Source: Gnetum montanum (lineage: Eukaryota > Streptophyta > Gnetopsida > Gnetales > Gnetaceae). Taken from it: a stretch of 63,638 nt of DNA. Below, piece by piece: positions 45,811 through 59,007 of this stretch. The stretch lies in contig MNCI01000986.1 in assembly GCA_015680685.1 (NCBI GenBank), forward strand, positions 162,674 to 226,311. Reading direction: 5' to 3'. Both the position numbers and the translations under genes were made by a program. The notes below the pieces were generated by a model, which did not search any database, was not told the DNA's origin, and saw only the letters and a list, made by a program, of their open reading frames with translations. Position 1 is the stretch's first letter; each line of letters starts with the position of its first letter.

Positions 45811-47770
45811 CTAGTACTAACACTACCTCTATTAATGGACAACCTTGCTCATTATTTCGGATCTCCTCCTTCCAACTTGGTTGTGGAGAAGATGGCCACC
45901 AATGCTGATTATTCTAAGACCTCAGTTTCTTTTGTCCTTTTTGTTTTACACATTTTTTCATATTTACTTGTTTTTGTTTTACACCATCGTTAACATTTTT
46001 ACTATTTCTTTTTCTGTTACATTTTTTTTGAATTATTTTCACTCATCACATAATAAGTGCTCATGATGGTGGGTTGGACTATAATGGTGTTGATTGCTAA
46101 TGTTTGGTTTTTACCTTTGCCTTTTAATGTTGATGCTAAGATATGGTTTCTTTTGATAAAATAGGCAATGAGTCCACATCATCCATTCATCCATTCAACT
46201 CTATGGTCTCCCTTTGTTTTGGAAATGTACTATCCCTTTTTCTAAGCAAAATTATTAATGAATTTGTGGCTTGGTATTCTTCAAACCAAGGAAAGATCGT
46301 AATGGATTGAAAAGGGTGTGACCTCAAGGGGATTCGACACGTTTTTGCTAGCTATTCTCTTGGGTACTTGAATGTTTTTCATAGGTTTTACACTATTCCG
46401 CTGTTGACTAATATCAGGAAGTTGAATGAATTAAATAAGTCTTTGCATGGTGTGGTAAAATTGGTGGGAATAAAGGAACATAGGCTATAAGCATTGGTTA
46501 TGGCACTGGAAAGACATGTTACCTATGCCTGAAGGTTTCCTCTAACTAAGGCCCTTTCTCACTTCCTACTTCTCTATTCTTCTCTTGTTGGAATGGTGGT
46601 GCCTCTGTGGAAGCATTCTTGTTGCTTTAGGAGGATGGGTTGGTCAAGTGTGTTGATGCGAAATCACTAGATGTGGTTAGTTGGAATATGTATTTGGACT
46701 GAATTTTATTAAGTCACCTTAACCACATACTACATAAGGGACTTTACACAACCTTGATTTCAGGATTCCATTCCATTTTCTCTTCTCTTTTCATATTTCT
46801 TCCCATATTCCACCTCATTTCTAGTTTTATGATTAGTCTATATCTTGGTCGATGCATTGTTATTCTTTGGTAAATTCTTGTGGGTGAATTCTTAATTATT
46901 GTCTCCATATGTCATTCGTAGAGCGTAAGGACTCTTTGGTTTGTGGGTTTGTTAGGGCATAAAGGGTATGAGCCTACTTTGGGGAGGATCCACTGGCATT
47001 CCTTTTTGGTGCAATTGTTAAGTTCTTTCCCTTACAAATTTCTTGTAGTCAACTATTTCTTGTTTCACCCCATCTATGACATCCATTTTTATTTGCCATT
47101 CTATGCATTTTTATTGGCTTCACTATTGTTATTCCTCTTATCTTCCTTTTTCTTTCATTTTCCATCCTATTACTATCAAAGGTTCACTCTTAGTTGTGGG
47201 TGTTCCTGTTGCAAATTTTTCGATTCCATTACTTATCTTACCCCTACACCTTTGATAGTTATCAGTTACAAACCTTTAACCCAGTATCTGCATACCCAAA
47301 ACCTAGCCAATGTGCTTCATATTGAGGCAAGGTATCAATTACATTATATCTTATCTAGCCTTGCTAATTCGTGATTGTGTTGTGTGTGTAGATGAAAATC
47401 ACATGAATAGTGGACTGGGATAGGAGGAAGTACTCAAGATGGGCCAGAGAAAAAGCATTTATGCAAGGAACAAGCTTGGTCATGTGGCCATGGATGAAAA
47501 ATTGTGTGCACAATTTTGACATCAGCAGCAACACGCCTCATTTTCTTTTCTCTCTTTCTCCCTTCAAGCTATCAAATGAGGGTCTAGATGTCATCTATGT
47601 ATAGTGTTTACCACAATGGTTATGAACACCAATGCTATAATATGTTTTTCGATCTATTCACTGGGCACTTTGAGTTTATCATTCCATGTCACCGTCAGTT
47701 GTCGTTCAGTCAATAATCCCATACATTCCCAATAGTTTGTAAGGAACTCGATGATGAGTTTTTATTTAGT
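45811..47770 (+). other. E4 3' region after pol
   Basis: T-rich at first, then collinear with the 3' region of E5 (57100-58990). Shared blocks include GCTAATGTTTGGTTTTTACC (46096 and 57347), TTGAAAAGGGTGTGAC (46308) and GTGTTGTGTGTGTAGATGA near 47380. A 143-codon hydrophobic open frame at 46943-47374 is not kept open in E5, so I do not call an envelope gene. Confidence 0.6.
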
Positions 47771-47780
47771 TGTGGGGGTA
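47771..47780 (+). other. E4 polypurine tract
   Basis: TGTGGGGGTA directly precedes the 3' LTR. It primes plus-strand DNA in this class. The same GTGGGGGTA or CATGGGGGTA motif precedes other LTRs of the family. Confidence 0.8.
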
Positions 47781-48599
47781 TTATTAATACCAATATTAGA
47801 TCCTTGATATTAGACCCCTGATATCAGATACATGATATCGAACATGCAATGTCAGAACTTGTTTCATTGCCTATAAATAAGAGATAGGGGCACTTGGTTT
47901 GGTATTAGTTTTTCAATCCCTTAGCTAAACTCTTGTAGTTTTTCTATTCTAGAATTAGAATTATTTCTAAGTGCCTGCAATAGGAGTCATAAAGTGAATG
48001 GATCTTTATTCAAGCATTATGTACCTGAGCACACCTTGCGACTGGAAATAAAGATGAACTTTATGATAAACCTTACAACCTCCAAAATAGCTTAATTATT
48101 GAATTTCATGTTATTTATTGTTATTAGATGCTTTGAATAGTTAATTGATGTTATTTCTATTGAATTACTAATTATTACTTATCAATGAATTAGCACACCC
48201 AGCACGACCACTTTGAGCATATGTGGAACACTTGGTAACCCAGTAACGACTAGCATTTGGTAATTCTAGTAGTGTTACATTGGTTCACGATGTGTCCGAA
48301 GAGTGGGAACGGATGCTCATGTTAGGGTTTGATTTATATTAAAGTTACAAAAATCCATTAGTTAATTAAATATTTTTATTTCACACACTTAGGAGATTAA
48401 GATAGAAAAGATAAAAAGAATAATAATCATATACCTCAAGTTTACTTAACTATACAATTGTGCCTTACAAGTAAGCTTGGGAAGACAAAAACTACATAAC
48501 CCATAAGTACATAAGCACTTAATCCTTGGATTTTGACTAGATCATGTGTGAACGCTCATATTTATATGATTGGGTGTAGGGATACCTTGCCACTCATCA
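47781..48599 (+). repeat. E4 3' LTR (819 bp)
   Basis: It starts TTATTAATACC and ends CTCATCA. GATATT, GATATC, GATATC and AATGTC lie upstream of TATAAATA (47872-47879); the last motif (47848-47853) again ends 18 bp before the TATA box. The target duplication TGGAC follows. Confidence 0.9.
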
Positions 48600-48604
48600 T
48601 GGAC

Positions 48605-50400
48605 TCTATTCTTGATGATTCTAAATGTTGGTGTTAACATGAATCAAACTTTTTCTAAGTTTTAGAGTTGACACAGATTCCACATCTTGTAAGATCCTAA
48701 TTGATACATCCTAGGCTCCTATAGCATCATAAGGTTCAAATTTGGAAAATTTGGTAGTTTGACCTCACAATTTTTCTAACTATTGGAGGTGACATAGATT
48801 CTAAATCAATCTTCCTTCAATACTACAATAGAAAACACCCTCAAAATAGCCTTGCAAGATACATTTTTGGCCTTTGAAGTCCTTTAGGGACTATTTATAA
48901 GTATATTCCAACATTTTGACATTAATTCTAGTAACTTTAAAAAAATCTTGGAAGAAGTTTAAAATGTTTTCTAAGTATTGCTAATGTCGACACTACATTA
49001 GCATTAACGCTAATATCACCATGTCTAGGACTCCCAAATCATACCAAAACTACATTCTAACATGTGCAATGACATCGTAGGGCTAGAATGACTCATTAGT
49101 AGTAGTTTTAACACTCTAGGCTTCTAGAATTGGTACTTTATTGCAAGTTTTCTGAAACTTGGAAAATTAACATTTTGGCTAATTAGGGAACATTGGCAAA
49201 ATTAGAACTTATCTCAACATCTCTAAATCATTCCATACACCAAGTTTGTAAAATTCCATTGGTTTATAGGTCCCTTGGTACTTGCACGAGGTCACTACAA
49301 CTCTTTAAAAGTGCAATTTCAACCTTTTGGGATTTAGAATTTTTAGCCTAAAAAATCACTAAAAATTTTAATAACTTTGGTACCTACACCACTACTAACA
49401 CTAGTGTTAGTGTGGATGTCACTCTAGTGAGATTTACACAAACACTTCAAAATGACATCCCATAACATCTACAAATCTACATGGCCCCTTGCCTTTACCT
49501 TGGCAACCTAAGACGTTAGTTTGGAGGCCAAACGAGGCTCCAAGAGCTCACAAATCTAACTCTAGTGAAATGACCAAAAATTTCACTAAGTATGGATACT
49601 TGTGCTCTTGAAACTCATGATATTACATCATTGAGTGTCATGTTTGACATTTTAGCTTGTTCTTAGACTTCTTGTGCTCCTCGACATTGTTCTGATCTCA
49701 TCTCAACTCATTCTAGTAGTAATCCAAGTTTCTTAGAAGTTGGAAGATGAAAATTAGAAAATTATCAAAAAATTTTCAAAGTGCCTTCCCAACGTTGACA
49801 TTGATGTCAACATCAATACTAGTAGTGCTAACATCATTAATCATAATGACAATAATTATGCATCTAAGATCTTCTCTCAACCTCATGGCTCTCTTAACAT
49901 TGTCTTTGCATCATTCAACATTAGTTTGAAGGGTGAAACAAGGTCTAAAACATGTAGAACCAACACTCAGCAAAAAAACATTAAAATTTTTATAAGTGCT
50001 AGTGATGTTGATGTTGATGTCAGCATCACTTTTGGTGGAATTGGGCATTGAGAAAAATGTTGATAAAAAATTTTTATTTTTAAACTCCAAGATGAAACTA
50101 CACTTAACTCCAAGTTTAACTTCAGCAAATCTAACATAAAATTGACAATTTTTAGCCTATAAATATGAGCTACAAATACAAATTAGGGGTTGATTTCTTG
50201 AGATTTGATAGTGCTTGTTGGATTTTGGAAGATCAAGAACACAAGTACCTACTACCATCACAACACCTCTATACTTCGTGACCACCTTTTGTACATTTGA
50301 CATGAATTTAGAGATAGAATTTTCAAGCTTCCACAACACTTTCCAGAGTTAGAATTTTTTCAGCTCTAGTGTTAATGATGAGACCCTTAGCCGAAATAGC
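48605..50400. repeat. Unclassified repeat with two opposed promoter-like sites
   Basis: E4 is inserted at its left edge. A minus-strand TATAAATAGTCCC lies at 48892-48899 and a plus-strand TATAAATATGAG at 50158-50165. Between them short inverted repeats recur: CTAACACTAGTGTTAG, a perfect 16-bp palindrome (49395-49410), and GTTGACAT-TG-ATGTCAAC (49794-49811). GTTGATGTTGATGTCAGC is at about 50009. This may be two diverged LTRs in opposite orientation; no primer site or LTR end was found. Confidence 0.4.
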
Positions 50401-51559
50401 CTCATTTAAGTTTAGAATTAACTTCAGCTTATGTCTACAGCTTCCCCATTCATATCGTAACCCTTAAGAGTTTAATTTTGTCCTTCAAATCTATAATTTG
50501 CCCAAGATTTGAGCTTCTTTAACTAGTTTCATTATACTTACGTTTTACACCTACAACTTATAATTTAGTTCTCATATTGTGGCATCCCATTTTTATTATT
50601 CTATACTCATTTACTTATATTCTATACTTACACTTTTTTCTATTTCTTACATCACATTATATACTTAGTTAAATTTTCAACATTTTATACTTAGCTATTT
50701 TTCACATAAAAATCCCATTTTTCAGGGAGGGACCTGAGATCCTTCTCTATACATAATAATATTAATATTTTAATAGTGTATGATGTTTTATATAGTTTTA
50801 TATTTATCTTTATCCTATCACTCACACTCCATTCCACACTTAGTTTGTTTTCTAATAATTCATGCTTAGTCATTTTTAATAATTAAAACTTTACTTTTGC
50901 ATTGTTGTCTTGTCGTTTCTTAGTTCGTGTGTAGTAGGCTAAGTCCATATTTGATTGAAGGTTTCATGCCACTTCATTTCATTATCATTGATATATTGAA
51001 AGATACATCAATCTAAAGACCATTGACGATTGTGTGCCAAGTATTCCAACAATTAGGTGAAGGTGTCATTATAGGAGTATAAAGAATATTTCTACAAAAA
51101 CACTTATAAAGGATAAGTAAACAATGATATAGACCATATCTTAAACCTGTTTACTTTAAAATTTTAGGCTTATTTTACAAGAGGAATACAAATAATAGGT
51201 ATATTGACATCAATTCTTACCTATAGATCCTCAAACATGCATCAAAATTTTTATCATCATTTTAAATTTTACTAATTTTGCTTCAAAATTGTGGGTCATA
51301 TTTTTGGAACTTGAAATGAAAATAGAAATACAAATTCTTTACTAAGGTCTACAAAAAACTTGAATGGTCTTTAATATACATGAAATGTTTTTCCAATGTT
51401 TAATTTTAATATGTTTTTAAGAATCATGAAAACCTCTTTAATGAAGTAACTTAATGTATATACTTCTAATTCAAAAAATTGAAGCAAACATTTTATTTGA
51501 ACATCATATTCAAGTTAATTATAAAAACGAAAAGTGACATAAATTGATGAATTTGTAAT
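50401..51559. other. AT-rich DNA, nothing recognised
   Basis: No coding or repeat signature is identified. Confidence 0.35.
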
Positions 51560-52780
51560 TTCTACAGGTACTATATCTATTTTTACTAATAGAATATCAT
51601 ATTAAATCTTGACATTATTTCTAAACTTATTTCAATTATCTTTATTGCTTCTAAGCTTCATAACAGTATATTAAAACTAGTTGAACAAACTAATTATATA
51701 TTTTCTTTTGGATGTTTCAGATCCAAATATGTTTTATCACATATTTAAAGTGAAGAATGTATAAGCATATGTATCATTTAAGAACCTTTAAGAAATACAT
51801 TCTTGGCATAATTATCTATCTAAGAACACAATGTCCTAACATTTATAGAAGGGAACAATCTAAATATTCCACTACCAAGGTAAATATCGTACCTATGGGA
51901 TTTGATACTACATATCATTATTTTGTTTTTGCTAATATCAACTTTCATCCTTGAGACTACACATAAATGATCTAGGATTTGTACTGGTGTATATTCCATT
52001 TGGACATTTGTTTTTGTTGTTAAGATTATACATAAAAAAAACTAAAATCATGATAATCATCCTAGTCTTGTCCCAACAAAATAGGGTTAGCTACATAAGT
52101 TATTTTTTGTCATTTGCCTCTATGAAGAGCTAGATCTTTATTTATTTATAGTTTTTTCAAATCATCTTTGATTAGTTTTCTCAATGTCTTGATTATTGTA
52201 CATCATATCTAGGGAATGCCCTGGCATTTGCAAAATTTGAAAAAGAACTCATCCATAACATTTAGCAAGGTTTTACAACCAACTACCATGTTATGCTAAT
52301 CCTCTTCCTTTCATATTTGGACTTGGAACTAGCATTGGTAGAGTTACATAAAAAAATTCTTTCAATCTTAATGAACTCTTGTGCAATTAAATTTATCCAC
52401 TACTCCAACTCATTGATGAAAATGCTAAATATATAGCATAAAGTAGAAATCCTTGTTTTACCTTAATAAACCTACTTAGCACATAACCTTTTCCTAAGTA
52501 TTGTTATATAATAATAGGATTTGCACCCACCTATATAATTTTGAATAATAGATACTAGTTCCTCTAGGATATTTATATCCTTTAAACACTTCATATTTTA
52601 TAATTGGAAAATAGAATAATAACCTCTTAGAAAACTTTAGAAGCATAGCATTAACATAAACTTTAGAAGCATATTTATTAAAATGTACCTAAACATTATT
52701 CAATTCTTTTTCTGAATATATTTTCTTCCTAGACTTCTATGCAAATCACATTGAAGAAGATCTACATAGAAGCATTAAGT
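51560..52780 (-). pseudogene. LINE remnant, second copy of the 32.7-33.8 kb family
   Basis: It parallels 32680-33790 in order and orientation. Shared segments: AAAACTAGTTGAACAA (51674 and 32869), a CACATATNATTA/TTTT block near 51917, and the TTTATCCACTACTCCAACTCAT block at 52390 matching 33238. An RTE 3' end interrupts it at 52030-52210. Confidence 0.55.
52030..52210 (-). pseudogene. RTE-type LINE 3' end nested in the other LINE
   Basis: On the minus strand it reads like the ends at 5000 and 28740, with a short GATGAT-type terminus (plus ATGATAATCATCC at about 52047). The LEDQ-like K(N/D)LALHRGK block lies near 52130. It carries only the terminal 160 bp or so. Confidence 0.6.
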
Positions 52781-52789
52781 ATTCATTAC

Positions 52790-53626
52790 TAATGGGATGC
52801 AATATTGCATGGGCCACGATATCGTGTACGCAATGTATCATACACGATATCGCGTCTTTCCCGTGATATTGTGTACGCGATATCGCAGTCCACCATCATT
52901 TCTATAAATAAGAACTAGCTCTCCCTTGTTTCTCACTCTAGATCTAGACCCTTAGCGAAACTCTAGTAGTTTTACCTCTCCAAAGATAGAATAATTTCCA
53001 TGTTCCCATAGTAGGAGCTCCAAAGTGAACGGATCTTTATTCGAGCACATATTGTACCTGAGCACAAGTTTGTGTATGACAATAAAGACAAACTGTTGGA
53101 TAAACCTTGTAGTGCATGGACTAAGCTAAATAGGACTTTAATTATTATTATTTATTGTTCATTGTTTAAATTCTTTATTAGTTAATTAATCTTTCTCAAC
53201 CCTCAACACTCCTAAGTGCATTCAATACGACCGCTTTGAGCATGTGCGTTACGCTTGGTAATCCCAGGAACAAATAACATTTGGTAATCCCAGAAGGTTG
53301 CATCGGCTCAGGGTGTGAACAGTAAGTGGGAACGGATACTGATGCTAGGCATTAGAACTTAGTTAGTTAAAGTTAGTTACTTAGTCTCTTCACCCTTTAC
53401 CTCATTAGCATAGGCAATAAAACATAAAAGACATAAAAATCACATACCTCAGACTTACTTAACCATACAACCATGACAAATACAAGTAAGTCTGGAAAGA
53501 CAACGAATGATTAACCTTAGGTGTTTCATAAGGCGTGTAGGCACTTAGTTTGCGGAGTTCGACCGGATCGCACGTGTAACGCTCGTATTCATATGGTTGA
53601 GTGTAGGGGCACCTCGCCACTCATCA
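52790..53626 (+). repeat. E5 5' LTR (837 bp)
   Basis: It starts TAATGGGATGC and ends CTCATCA. GATATC-type motifs lie at 52818, 52832 (decayed), 52846, 52865 and 52879. Pairs 52818/52832 and 52865/52879 have 14-bp spacing with GTAC between. TATAAATA is at 52903-52910, 18 bp after the last motif. AATAAA is at 53081-53086. Confidence 0.9.
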
Positions 53627-53627
53627 T

Positions 53628-53645
53628 TGGCTCTGTTGCTAGGGA
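53628..53645 (+). other. E5 primer-binding site (tRNA-Asp)
   Basis: TGGCTCTGTTGCTAGGGA differs from the exact complement at four of 18 positions. Confidence 0.8.
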
Positions 53646-53771
53646 CTAAGTTGTTTGTGCGCTAAGTAGAACATAGGAAATCATCCACATCATTGGGAAG
53701 CTTAAACAAACCCTTAGGATTAATCAGAAGAAAATTTAAACAACGGTCAATAGCACATCGACAAAATAACA

Positions 53772-56700
53772 ATGTCTTCTTATTCTCATAAAAGCACTTC
53801 ACCACCTAGGGATCACACAAGAGACAGTTGGCGATCTAACATGCATAACCAAGAACCACCAGTTCCTCAACAATATCGGGTGGTATATACTCATCATGAT
53901 GAATATATACCTGATTTTACTTTTATCCTCCATCAGGAAGAACAACTACGTTGGAGAGACCTACAAGGTAACATAGTATTACCCCTAGATTGGGCAATCC
54001 CTAACATGATCCTTCATGCTCTTGCACATATAGGCATGACACAACTATACATTGAATACGTTGTAGGTGATTTTGACACAAGGGATTACCATCCTCCAGT
54101 AGCACAATGTTTAAGGGATTCGTGGCAGGAGAGCTACCATACATCATTGAAGGGTAAAGGGGTCCTGCACGTCCTAAGTGAAATTGGAGATGGTGAACCA
54201 ATTATAACTAGTTCTCCATCAAATAATGTTCCCCTTCCTCACAATGGTGAGGAGGTAGGATATCAGAACCTACACTCTACAATTCACAACCTTGGTTTTG
54301 ATGCCCATGAACACCAAGTGTTCATTGAGGGAACAAAAATACATGACAAGGATGGGCATTTGGATTGTTATCATGATTAGGGCCATAACCATAGAAGAGA
54401 AGGTGAGAAACATTGTCATGGGGATGGTTCCCCTTATTCTTCTCCTTCATCACATCATCCACCTTCTCCTTCCACATCAGGACGTAGTCACAAAGAGCAC
54501 AATGGTGAGGATAAGGGTAAGCAAAATGAGAGACCTTGACGAGAGAGTTGAGAGTGAGAACGAGGGCATTCTTGAGAGTCAAGGCATAGAAGGGAAAGTA
54601 GGGAACCATGTAGGCATCATAGACGTCATGAGAGAGATGATCATGATGAACCTCTACTAGCAACTTGGAGTATGTTAGACATTATGGAGGCTGTGAGAAT
54701 ACCTACAAGACACCAAAAAGACAGTTAGATCAAGAGACTAGACATGAGCAATATCCCATGGTTTGAGGGGGGATACAATGCTGATCCGCAAAACCACTTA
54801 TAGGCATTCCACAATGCCTGTGCCTTGCAGAATATTGAAAATGAGTGGCAGAAGTTAAAGTTGTTCCCTAGGACACTCATAAAATAAGTAGAGAGTTGGT
54901 ACCAGTCCTTAGAGCTGGAAACTATTAGGAGGTGGAGTACAATGCTAGAATTGTTTAACGATAAATACAAAACGTACTCCAGAGTGTCCAACTTGTGTAA
55001 AAAGATCCAAGGATGGAAGAAGGGTAATCACGAACCCTTGGATGTTGCCATGGGCTGATATTACACATTGCTACATCATTGCCTGGGCCATGGTTATGCA
55101 CAACGGGATCAACTCCGCCACCTCGTAGATGGGCTAAGATGCGAAACTAGGAGAACCCTTGGGACATATGCCCAAGGGAAATTATCTAAACTTAGGTCCC
55201 ATGAAATTCATCGATTGTTGAAGCAAGTAGCTAAAGAAGAAGGGGAGCTATGAAAAAGAGAAAGCACGGAAGAATATAACTGCAGTTCTTCCCTCCAAAA
55301 GAAGTAACTAAGATTCTGTGAGGAAGAGGATGAGTCACCACTTGAAGAGTTGGTAAATAGAAAAACCTTGCTACTTCAAAAGCTAACAACTGAAGTGTCA
55401 GCTAAGGTAGATCAAATATGGGACTCCTTAGATAGTAGATTTGAAACCGTTCTCAAAATTGTAGAAGAGTCTAAGGAGCGAAGTAGTGACCATGATAAGA
55501 AAAAGAGGAGATATTTAAGCCATGCACATGACAAGGGTAAGGGAAAAATGACTATCACCGATGAGGTTGTGGATTCAGATATAGAAAATGACGGTGGATG
55601 TGAGATCTGCCAATATGACCATCCTAAGGGATGTTGCCCAATAATCTCACATCTATAAGAGTCTGGGGTGTATGCACTCAACCCAAGACTTAACAGATGG
55701 CAAGCACCCCGAAGGTTACCTTATCCCCAAGGTAACCCAAGGCAATTCCACAAACCATTAGCATATTATCCAAGTGGAACTCCGCCACAACCTATCGGGC
55801 AACATCAGCAGTGGAAATACCCACAGTCATGGGGGATGCCACCGTCGGGGCAGCAATACCCTTACTGGCAACCAGACCCATATGGCTATTACGTGCAGTA
55901 GCCAGTTTCTCCAAGTGACTGTATGGGTCACGCAACCCCACAACATCACTACCAAGTTAGGGAGTATTTTAGGACTCCTTCTCCTCTGGGAGACAGACCA
56001 CATGCGTACCATCCTCTGAATCCATCCGCCACCCATACACTGATAGTTCCACTACCACCCACTCCAACAATGCAAGGGGAACTCCCAACTCAACCACAAC
56101 AACATAATGCTACGAGAGCTATAAACCTTCAACTCGCTATTGGTTTTATCAACCGTACGAAGAGAAGACCTTTCTTCGAGACCAACAGCCCAAACAAGCT
56201 CTCACAACCACAAGCAGTTGAGTTTGTGTGTGCTCCTCCAACAAATAAGGCTTCAGAGCTCTCTTCAAATCAACAACAGGGTTCAATGCATACGATTATG
56301 TTAACACATACCGTTACTGATTGGATCAAGGTAGGCCACCTTCCCAGGAAACTCTCTGACACTGGAAGTCCCTTAATCTACCTCCAAGTCACCGGGAACG
56401 AACCATGTAAGGCTCTTCTTGACTCAGGTTCTGGAGTCAAATTAATATCATGAGAAATGTATAAAGCCTGGAACCTACCTCCACTCAAGAAGATCAATAT
56501 TCAACTAGAGCTGGCTGACTAGTCTATCACCATTCCCTTGGGATTGGTGGAGGACATCGTTACCACAATGTGTAGTTGGTCATACTCGGCCAATTTCCTA
56601 GTGATAGAAGTCAACAGTAACAAAGGGGACTTCCCAATTATAATGGGGAGGGCATGGCTTAGCACCATCAATGCGTGCCTAGGAATTCGTGACCTTTCCT

Positions 56701-56831
56701 TGGAAATATCTAAGGAAAAAATTTATGGAAAGATCGAGAAGAAGAAAGTTCCATGCATCACATACAGTGACTTAGAGGGTGATGACATGGAGAAATGCTC
56801 AGCATCTTCTGCATGCAACTGGTGTGCCTAA
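53772..56831 (+). pseudogene. E5 gag-protease, one frame broken only by stops
   Basis: A single frame (ATG at 53772) runs 1,020 codons with no frameshift. The first 202 codons are open and include EYIPDFTF and EEQLRWRDLQGNIVLP, matching E6 residues 38-72. A basic Ser/His-rich linker follows, then the gag core (about 54750-55190), a knuckle at 55599-55634 (CEICQYDHPKGC: C-x2-C-x3-H-x3-C) and a Pro/Gln/Tyr-rich tail. The protease at about 56290-56770 has ALLDSGSGVKLIS and IIMGRAWL intact. Roughly a dozen stops interrupt it, mostly at positions where E4 or E6 has Gln or Arg. Gag and protease share a frame, so translation as one polyprotein is likely. Confidence 0.88.
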
Positions 56832-58998
56832 GAAACTTAGATACAAAGGTGCTTGTATGTAGCAACCACACAATAAGAGAACACCTAGTGCTTGATAGCT
56901 CATAAAGAGAGTAGCCCACCAACATGCATGGAACAAACTGGAGGAACAACTCACACCCACAACGAAGGCATAGATACATTGGAGTATGAGTGTCGTTGAC
57001 ATCCATCTCTTAACCTGAAAACATCAATCAGGAGAAGTTGGAGACTTCTTAAAAATTCAAATAGATGTTCGTTATTTCAAATCTCTCCCTTTCCATTTAG
57101 TCATGGGGGAGATGGCCACCTATGCTGATCATTCAGGGCCCTCAGTTCTTTTTAGTTTTTGATTTATGAATTTTTGTTTTACACATTTTTGTTTTACAAA
57201 TTCCTTTAACTTTTTTTTGTTTTTGTTTTACAACATCGTTCATAATTTTTCATTTCTTTGTGTGTGTGTGTGCGCTTATCTATTTTTTTAAGTTTGTCAC
57301 CCAATAAGTGCTATTAAAGATGGTATGAACTGTTTCTCTATTGGTCGCTAATGTTTGGTTTTTACCTTTAAGTTATGATGTTAATACTAAGATATGGTTC
57401 TTTTGATATGACAAGCAATGATTCCACTTCATCCATACATCCACAAATTTCTATGGTCTCTCTTGGCTTGGAACTGTACAGTTCCTTTCTCAATAATAAG
57501 AACTATCAACGAATCAGTGATTGGGTATTTCTCAAATTGAGGAAGGACTTAAGGATTGAAAAGGGTGTGACTTCAAGGGAACTTGATGCATTTGTGTTGG
57601 CCATTCTCTTGGGTGCTTGGATGTTTTCTTCTTGAGTTTTCTTACCACTTCGACGTTACCCAATTATCGGAAAGCTGAGCTAATAAAAATAACAAAGTCT
57701 TTGCATGGTGTGGTTCTCATGCATAACACATAAAAAAAACAAGAAAAAAAATAACAAAATAGTGAGAATTCAAAGCACACCCCTTAGAAGAAATAATCAT
57801 TTGGACTACAAGCACTAGTTATGGAACTAAAATAAACATGTTCCCTCTAACTAAGGCCCTTCTCACTTCCTATTCTCTCCTCCTTCGTTTCTTCGGAATG
57901 GTGATGGCTCTTTGGGGGATGCATTCTTGTTACTTCAAGTGGATGAATTGGCCTAATGCATTAATGCAAAGTCACTGGAAGTGGTTTGTTTGAGTCTAGA
58001 CTTGGCATGGGATCTACTAAGTTACATTAATCATTGAAATACACACGGGGCTGTACACCACCTTGTTTTTGGGATTCCATTCCATTCTCTTCTTTTATCC
58101 TTCTCCCCATTGTTCACCTCATTGCCGGTTGTATCATTAGTGTATATTTTGGTTGATGCATTGTTTTCTTTTTGGTAAATTCTTGTGGTTAAGACTTTAA
58201 CTCTTGTTCTAAATGACATTCCTAGAGCCTACAGACTCTTTGAATGTGGGTTTGTCAGGGCATTAAAGGCATGAGCCTACTTTGAGGAGGACCCATTGGC
58301 ATTTCTATTTGGTACACTAGTTAAATTCTTTCCCTTAACATTTTTGCAGTCCACTCTATTTTGTTCATTTCCATCTTGAGATCCATTTCATCGACGTTAT
58401 AGTTGTCTCTTTTTCTCCATCTTTCTTGTTCTTTAGTTCACTCTTAGTCATGGGGGTCCAGACCCAATTTTTTCAATTTTCTCCTAACCCCTACATCTTC
58501 AGTAGTCACCATGAATATATCTCCAGACCCGTATCAGCCATACCACAACTCAGCCAATGGATCTTTCACTGAAGCAAGGTATCCACTGCATTGTGATTCA
58601 TTTACCCTTGCTAATATAAAGACTGTGTTGTGTGTGTAGATGACAATCATACAACAATTGATTGGATCTAGAGGAAACACTTGGAATGGATTGGTGCTAA
58701 AGCAGTTATGCAAGGAATGAGATGGATGGTGCACTTATGGATGGACAACAAAAGGTGCAATCTTGGTGTTGGCAGAAGCAAAACTTATTTCTCTCTCTCT
58801 CTTTTTCATCTATCAAATAAGGCCTGATGTCAAATGTATAAAGTATTCACTCTTGTTGTCGTGAACACCAATTTTGTCATGTTTTGTAATGATGATCCGT
58901 TCACATGTCGTCCCATTCACCATTAGTTCCATTCAAGTTAATAATCCCATACCTTCCCAATATTTTGTAAGGAACTCGAGGACGAGTTTTTATTCAGT
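56832..58998 (+). other. E5 3' region, with a small conserved frame
   Basis: An 86-codon frame at 57375-57635 contains RIEKGVTSRELDAFVLAILL. E4 has the same frame in decayed form near 46305-46380. Otherwise it is T-rich and non-coding, with a (TG)n stretch near 57260. The polypurine tract is at 58999-59007. Confidence 0.55.
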
Positions 58999-59007
58999 CA
59001 TGGGGTA

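Larger units (their letters stand above)
38715..48599 (+). mobile_element. E4: full-length Ty3/gypsy element with complete pol
   Basis: The 9.9-kb element is bounded by the duplication TGGAC (38710-38714 and 48600-48604). Order: 5' LTR, tRNA-Asp primer site, gag, protease, RT, RNase H, integrase, about 1.9 kb of 3' region, polypurine tract, 3' LTR. The RNase H-then-integrase order is Ty3/gypsy. LTR size, tRNA-Asp priming, long 3' region and lack of a visible chromodomain suggest the Athila/Tat branch, by inference. It is the only copy here that ever encoded its own replication enzymes; many stops and two catalytic-site substitutions make it inactive. Confidence 0.92.

Noticed and set aside
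46943-47374. Hydrophobic 143-codon frame as an envelope-like gene
   Set aside because: It is not open in the collinear E5 region and its hydrophobicity comes from T-rich DNA; no signal or fusion-type features were seen.
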